DNA of 7,559 nucleotides from Candidatus Sulfotelmatobacter sp. (GTDB lineage Bacteria; Acidobacteriota; Terriglobia; Terriglobales; SbA1): positions 1-7,559 of the forward strand of contig JASLEQ010000249.1 of the NCBI GenBank assembly GCA_030151135.1, given 5' to 3'. Below are positions 4,170 to 7,559 of the stretch, one piece after another. The notes beneath the pieces are model-generated. The model made no database searches. It was not told where the DNA came from and saw nothing but the letters and a program-made list of their open reading frames with translations. A program made the translations under genes and the position numbers. Each line of letters opens with the position of its first letter. Positions within the stretch are counted from its first letter, which is position 1.

Positions 4170-6641
4170 TCATTCATCTCTCAAACTCCGCACCGGATCG
4201 ACACATGCAGCGCGTAACGCTGGAACAAGTGCCGCCGCCATCGACACTGCGAATAGCAGCACGATCACCGACACGAACACTGAACGGTCCAGCCGGGCGA
4301 CATTGATCAATAAGTCGGCAACGAACCCGGTTGTAAACAACGAAGCCACGACCCCCAGCACTACGCCCAGCACCGAAAGGATCGCCGCCCGCTCCATCAC
4401 CAGGCGCAGAATATCGCCGCGTGACGCGCCAAACGCCATCCGCAAACCCAGTTCCCGGATCCTCTCCCCGACCACATACGACAGAACCGCATAGAGCCCG
4501 AGCGCCGACAGCAGCAGTGCAATTGCCGAGAAGCCTGAAACCAGCAACGCTTCGAAGCGCTGTTGTGCCGCCTTCGTATCGCTCTCCGCAGTAAATGTCC
4601 GGTAGCTGAACACCGGGGAGTCCGGATCAAACTTTGCGACAAGTTTCCGCACCGCATTCTCATAACTCAAAGGATCCCCCGACACTTTCATCACAACCAG
4701 CGGCCTCTGATGCGATGGGTCCTGCGCGTACGGCAGAAAGAACTGCGGATGAAATGGATCCCAGATGTCATTGTTCCGGGTGTTGCCCACAACCCCAACG
4801 ATCTGGCGGGGCACGACCGGCTCGTCCGTATACGGAAAAGTCGGTGTCATATATCGCCCAATCGGATCTTCTCCCGGAAAAAATTCACGCGCCAGTTCCC
4901 GATTAATAATCGCGACAGGCGGAGAGTTCGACACGTTATCATGCGCGGTGAACAACCGCCCGCGGATGAGCGGAATCGACAGCGTTTCAAAGTAGCCGGG
5001 CATCGCGATCGTCGCCACAGCGCTGGGCAGCGCATTCGGATCGACGGCCCGATTCGCGATCGTAAAGTTTGCGCTCTCTCCATTCGAGAGAATCGGCAAT
5101 GGATGCGCCGCTCCGACACTCTCGACACCAGGCAGGGCCGCAAGTTCCGGCAACATCTTGTCATAAAAGACCGCCTTGCCCGGAACCGGATAGCGTTTGT
5201 TCGTCAGCGCGATATCGAAGAAGACTCGATTGTGAGTGTCGAAGCCGGGCTCGATATGAAGAACATTCACCAGGCTGCGAATCAGAAGCCCCGAACCAAC
5301 AAGCAACGTGAACCCGAGCGCCGTTTGCCCGACAACCAGGAATTGATGAAGCCGGTTGCGGCGTCGCCCGGAAGTCATATGCAAGCCGCATTCCCGCAAT
5401 GATTGTGCCGGATCCTGTCGCGACATGATCCACGCCGGAAGCAGGCCGAAAGCAACCGCAGTTGCGACCGATAGCAGCACAGCAAATCCCATCACCCGAA
5501 AATCGAGGCTCGCGTTGTAAAGTCGGGGCAGATTGTCTGGAATAAAGCGCGGCGCAATCCGCAGCAGGACAAACGAAAAAATTATGCCGAACGTTCCTCC
5601 GCCCATCGCTAGCAGCAGGGCCTCGACCAGTAATTGACGTACAACGCGTCCTCGGCTCGCTCCCAGAGCCGTTCGCAACGCCAGTTCCGGCCGTCGCCGG
5701 TTCGCGCGCGCAAGCAGCAATCCCGCCACATTGGCGCACCCGATCAGCAGCAATACTCCAACCGAGAGAAATAAAAACCAAAGATGCGTCCGCGCATCGG
5801 AAACCGCCTCATCCAGCAACGGCATCACCGCAACCGCCGGCCGAAGGCGGTCTTCGGAGAATTGCTGGGACAGACCTCGCTGAACCGTGTTGAGCTCGGC
5901 CTGCGCCTGGTCCATGTTCACGCCGCGTTTCAATAACCCAATCACGTTGAGGTCGGCTGAATCGCGCCTCGCAGTTAGATGAAAGTTGTCCTCCGCTTCG
6001 ATTGAAAAAGTCGACCAGTAAAATCCGGGATCGCCAACCGGATAGTGGAAGCCTGCCGGCATTACCCCGATCACCGTGTAAGGTTCATCGCTGATCTTGA
6101 CGATCTCGCCGATCACGCTGGGCGACGAAGAAAAATCCGACACCCAAAGTTCATGACTCAGAATCGCCACCCGGTGCCCCGGCTGCTCTTCCTCGGCTGC
6201 GAAGTTTCTGCCCAGAGCAGGAGCCACTCCAATCGTAGGAAAGAAGTTGGCCGACACCCGGCCGCCCACCAAAACGCGCGCCCCCACGCCATCGTTTCGG
6301 CTAAAGAGACGCGTGATCTCGTGATAGCACGACAGCGCTTCGAAGCTGTGGCTCTCCCGCCGCCAATCAAAGAAATCCGGATAGGAAGTGCCCCAGGAGT
6401 CCGCGGCTGCAGGATTCGTTGCCGGAACGCCTGGGGGAAATTCAAGAGTTTGCACGGCAACCAGCCGGTCCGCGCGGGGAAACGGCAACGGCCGCAGCAG
6501 AATCCCATCCACCAGGGTGAAGATGGCAGTCGTCGCGCCGATTCCAAGCGCCAGCGTGACAATCGCCGATACCGCAAACCCGGGACTGCGCCGCAATTGC
6601 CGCAGCGCGAAACTTACATCCGCCGCGAACGATGAAAGCAT
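4170..6641 (-). CDS. ADOP-type duplicated MacB/FtsX permease (orphan ABC permease)
   Basis: The 823-aa membrane protein has two MacB/FtsX permease halves. First half: TM1 at about 21-47 (preceded by LRQLRRSPGFA), periplasmic MacB_PCD domain (about 50-280), TMs at about 285-310, 338-361 and 381-405. Second half: TM at about 433-456, a second periplasmic domain (about 460-690), TMs at about 698-722, 751-776 and 788-808, ending DPVRSLRDE. The duplicated cytoplasmic coupling segment is easy to see: ELALRTALGASRGR (319-332) and ELGLRMAFGASRGD (730-743). Also present is GCANVAGLLLARANRRR (301-317), typical of ADOP. The length is normal for the family and no frameshift is seen. Related MacB/LolCDE proteins work as mechanotransmitters with an ATPase, but no ATPase gene is in this window; substrate unknown. 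ATG 6641 is the only in-frame start after an upstream stop. Its GGAGGAGGAG tract is unusually distant (17 nt). Divergent from the kinase. Confidence 0.95.
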   Translation of the reverse strand: MLSSFAADVSFALRQLRRSPGFAVSAIVTLALGIGATTAIFTLVDGILLRPLPFPRADRLVAVQTLEFPPGVPATNPAAADSWGTSYPDFFDWRRESHSFEALSCYHEITRLFSRNDGVGARVLVGGRVSANFFPTIGVAPALGRNFAAEEEQPGHRVAILSHELWVSDFSSSPSVIGEIVKISDEPYTVIGVMPAGFHYPVGDPGFYWSTFSIEAEDNFHLTARRDSADLNVIGLLKRGVNMDQAQAELNTVQRGLSQQFSEDRLRPAVAVMPLLDEAVSDARTHLWFLFLSVGVLLLIGCANVAGLLLARANRRRPELALRTALGASRGRVVRQLLVEALLLAMGGGTFGIIFSFVLLRIAPRFIPDNLPRLYNASLDFRVMGFAVLLSVATAVAFGLLPAWIMSRQDPAQSLRECGLHMTSGRRRNRLHQFLVVGQTALGFTLLVGSGLLIRSLVNVLHIEPGFDTHNRVFFDIALTNKRYPVPGKAVFYDKMLPELAALPGVESVGAAHPLPILSNGESANFTIANRAVDPNALPSAVATIAMPGYFETLSIPLIRGRLFTAHDNVSNSPPVAIINRELAREFFPGEDPIGRYMTPTFPYTDEPVVPRQIVGVVGNTRNNDIWDPFHPQFFLPYAQDPSHQRPLVVMKVSGDPLSYENAVRKLVAKFDPDSPVFSYRTFTAESDTKAAQQRFEALLVSGFSAIALLLSALGLYAVLSYVVGERIRELGLRMAFGASRGDILRLVMERAAILSVLGVVLGVVASLFTTGFVADLLINVARLDRSVFVSVIVLLFAVSMAAALVPALRAACVDPVRSLRDE

Positions 6642-6748
6642 GACGAAATTATGGCAGGCTCCTCCTCCGCCGCATAGAACTCGTGAGTGTCACCACCAAA
6701 AGGAATCACCCGAACATCCTTGCCCTCGTCGTTCAGGCGTGTATACAT
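6614..6748 (-). CDS. Doubtful 44-aa ORF overlapping the permease start
   Basis: From ATG 6748 to TAA 6616-6614 the minus strand encodes 44 residues starting MYTRLNDEGKDVRVIPFGGD, with HEFYAAEEEPAIISS in the middle. Codon choice in the first half (CGC, CTG, AAC, GAC, GAG, GGC, AAG) looks like genuine coding DNA. It overlaps the permease start by 28 bp, and its C-terminal codons would read through the permease ribosome binding region. There is no clear ribosome binding site of its own and I recognise no family. It could be a coupled leader peptide, a gene remnant, or chance. Confidence 0.2.
   Translation of the reverse strand: MYTRLNDEGKDVRVIPFGGDTHEFYAAEEEPAIISSCFHRSRRM
6659..6668 (-). promoter_or_regulatory. 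Purine-rich ribosome binding tract, distant from the permease start
   Basis: GGAGGAGGAG on the minus strand is a strong anti-Shine-Dalgarno match but sits 17 nt from ATG 6641, well beyond the usual 5-10 nt. There is no in-frame ATG, GTG or TTG in between, so either the spacing is shortened by RNA folding or the tract serves another purpose. Confidence 0.4.
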
Positions 6749-6760
6749 CCGCGCCGCGGG

Positions 6761-6789
6761 TTGACCGCCGATACCATTCCCCCTACTAT
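6761..6789 (+). promoter_or_regulatory. Sigma70-type promoter of the Ser/Thr kinase
   Basis: A -35 box TTGACC (6761-6766, 5/6) and a -10 box TACTAT (6784-6789, 4/6) are separated by exactly 17 nt. The usual 6-8 nt from the -10 box to the first transcribed base puts the start at about 6796-6798, at the kinase ATG itself. No Shine-Dalgarno sequence lies ahead of that ATG, consistent with a leaderless mRNA. Confidence 0.55.
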
Positions 6790-6797
6790 CGTTCCCA

Positions 6798-7559
6798 ATG
6801 CAAACACCGGGCGAACTCTCCGGACAAACCATCTCGCACTACCGCATCGTCGAGAAACTCGGCGGAGGCGGCATGGGAGTGGTCTACAAGGCCGAAGACC
6901 TGAAGCTCGGACGTTTCGTCGCGCTCAAGTTCCTGCCCGAAGACGTCGTGAAAGATTCGCAGGCGTTAGGTCGCTTCCAGCGCGAAGCCAAGGCCGCCTC
7001 CGCCTTGAACCATCCCAACATTTGTACCGTTCACGAAATCGACGAAGCCGATGGCCGTCCCTTCATCGTTATGGAGTTTCTGGACGGTACGACGCTGAAG
7101 CATGTAATCGGAAGCCGCCCCGTGGAACTCGACCGCTTGATCGATATCGGCATCGAAGTGGCCGACGCGCTCGAAGCCGCTCACGGACAGGGCATCGTGC
7201 ATCGCGATATCAAGCCGGCCAACATCTTCGTCACCAAGCGCGGCCACGCCAAAGTTCTCGATTTCGGCCTCGCCAAGATAACTTCGGCCCCTGAAGTTGC
7301 CGGAGCACAACCAACCGTAACGGTCGCAGAAGAGCACCTCACCAGTCCAGGTAGCACGATGGGAACCGTCGCCTACATGTCTCCCGAGCAGGTGAAGGGA
7401 CAGCAACTCGACGGCCGAACCGACCTCTTCTCCTTCGGCGTCGTTCTTTATGAGATGGCAACGGCCAAGCTTCCCTTTCGCGGCGACACGTCCGGCGTCA
7501 TTTTCGACTCCATCCTCAACGCCGTTCCGGTTGCCCCGGTTCGCCTGAATCCCGACATC
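6798..7559 (+). CDS. Hanks-type serine/threonine protein kinase, N-terminal part (runs off the window)
   Basis: The frame is open from ATG 6798 to the last base (254 residues, 3' incomplete). It encodes most of a PknB-like kinase domain that transfers phosphate from ATP to Ser/Thr. Visible elements: Gly-rich loop [12 protein letters not shown] (21-32), VALK lysine K44, helix-C glutamate E63 in FQREAKA, hinge MEFLDG (92-97), catalytic HRDIKPAN (135-142, base D137), Mg-binding DFG (155-157), an extended activation segment rich in Thr/Ser (161-188), and [10 protein letters not shown] (189-198), then D209 in [13 protein letters not shown]. All catalytic residues are intact. The domain begins about 15 residues from the start, so there is no N-terminal extension; any transmembrane helix and sensor or repeat domain would lie beyond the window. 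There is no Shine-Dalgarno site; the adjacent promoter predicts leaderless translation. Divergent from the permease, sharing a 156-bp spacer. Confidence 0.96.
   Translation, partial: MQTPGELSGQTISHYRIVEKLGGGGMGVVYKAEDLKLGRFVALKFLPEDVVKDSQALGRFQREAKAASALNHPNICTVHEIDEADGRPFIVMEFLDGTTLKHVIGSRPVELDRLIDIGIEVADALEAAHGQGIVHRDIKPANIFVTKRGHAKVLDFGLAKITSAPEVAGAQPTVTVAEEHLTSPGSTMGTVAYMSPEQVKGQQLDGRTDLFSFGVVLYEMATAKLPFRGDTSGVIFDSILNAVPVAPVRLNPDI

Noticed and set aside
4563..5402. 279-codon open frame on the plus strand
   Set aside because: It lies entirely antisense to the permease gene, its product is Arg/His/Gln-rich with no domain, and there is no ribosome binding site. Long antisense frames are expected in GC-rich coding DNA.
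5161..5781. 206-codon minus-strand frame inside the permease
   Set aside because: It is an alternative frame of the same strand. Its product shows no membrane or domain features, while the permease frame is continuous and recognisable throughout.
6966..7406. 146-codon minus-strand frame inside the kinase
   Set aside because: It is antisense to an intact kinase domain, with no start signals and no recognisable product.
1..7559. CRISPR array, toxin-antitoxin, phage or defence system
   Set aside because: No regularly spaced repeats, integrase, transposase, nuclease or known defence domain is present in any reading frame that I could support.

Overview
The window looks like chromosomal DNA from a member of the Acidobacteriota. 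The main argument is the full-length duplicated MacB/FtsX-type permease without an ATPase partner (ADOP, 'acidobacterial duplicated orphan permease', layout), next to a Hanks-type serine/threonine kinase, together with several small secreted proteins of a kind common in that phylum. The taxonomic call is an inference from gene content; no rRNA or other phylogenetic marker was compared.

Layout, left to right. (1) The 3' end of an unidentified plus-strand gene with a C-terminal membrane helix, closed by a strong intrinsic terminator (about 147-182). (2) A run of minus-strand genes, read from right to left: a 71-aa protein resembling RNA polymerase omega (3056-3271), transcription termination factor Rho (1692-2942), an intrinsic terminator (1643-1672), then three small secreted proteins. 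Two of these (1123-1473 and 203-553) are paralogues of 116 aa each; the third (720-974), lying between them, is an Arg/His/Asp-rich protein. Each paralogue has its own likely promoter, with the -10 box exactly 39 nt from the start codon in both. (3) A 435-bp non-coding stretch (3272-3706) with several strong potential RNA hairpins upstream of the omega-like gene. (4) An Hsp15/HslR-type S4-domain RNA-binding protein on the plus strand (3707-4087). (5) The ADOP permease on the minus strand (4170-6641), convergent with hslR. (6) A 156-bp divergent spacer, then a Ser/Thr kinase on the plus strand (6798 to the window end, incomplete), preceded by a good promoter placed so that its mRNA may be leaderless.

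Functionally the window is mostly housekeeping and accessory genes: omega-like protein and Rho concern transcription, HslR concerns ribosome rescue, and the small secreted proteins, permease and kinase concern the envelope and signalling. I did not find a mobile element, CRISPR array, tRNA, rRNA or defence system. The points most worth following are the duplicated secreted-protein genes with conserved promoter geometry, the omega-like gene ahead of rho with a structured leader, and the putative leaderless kinase transcript.
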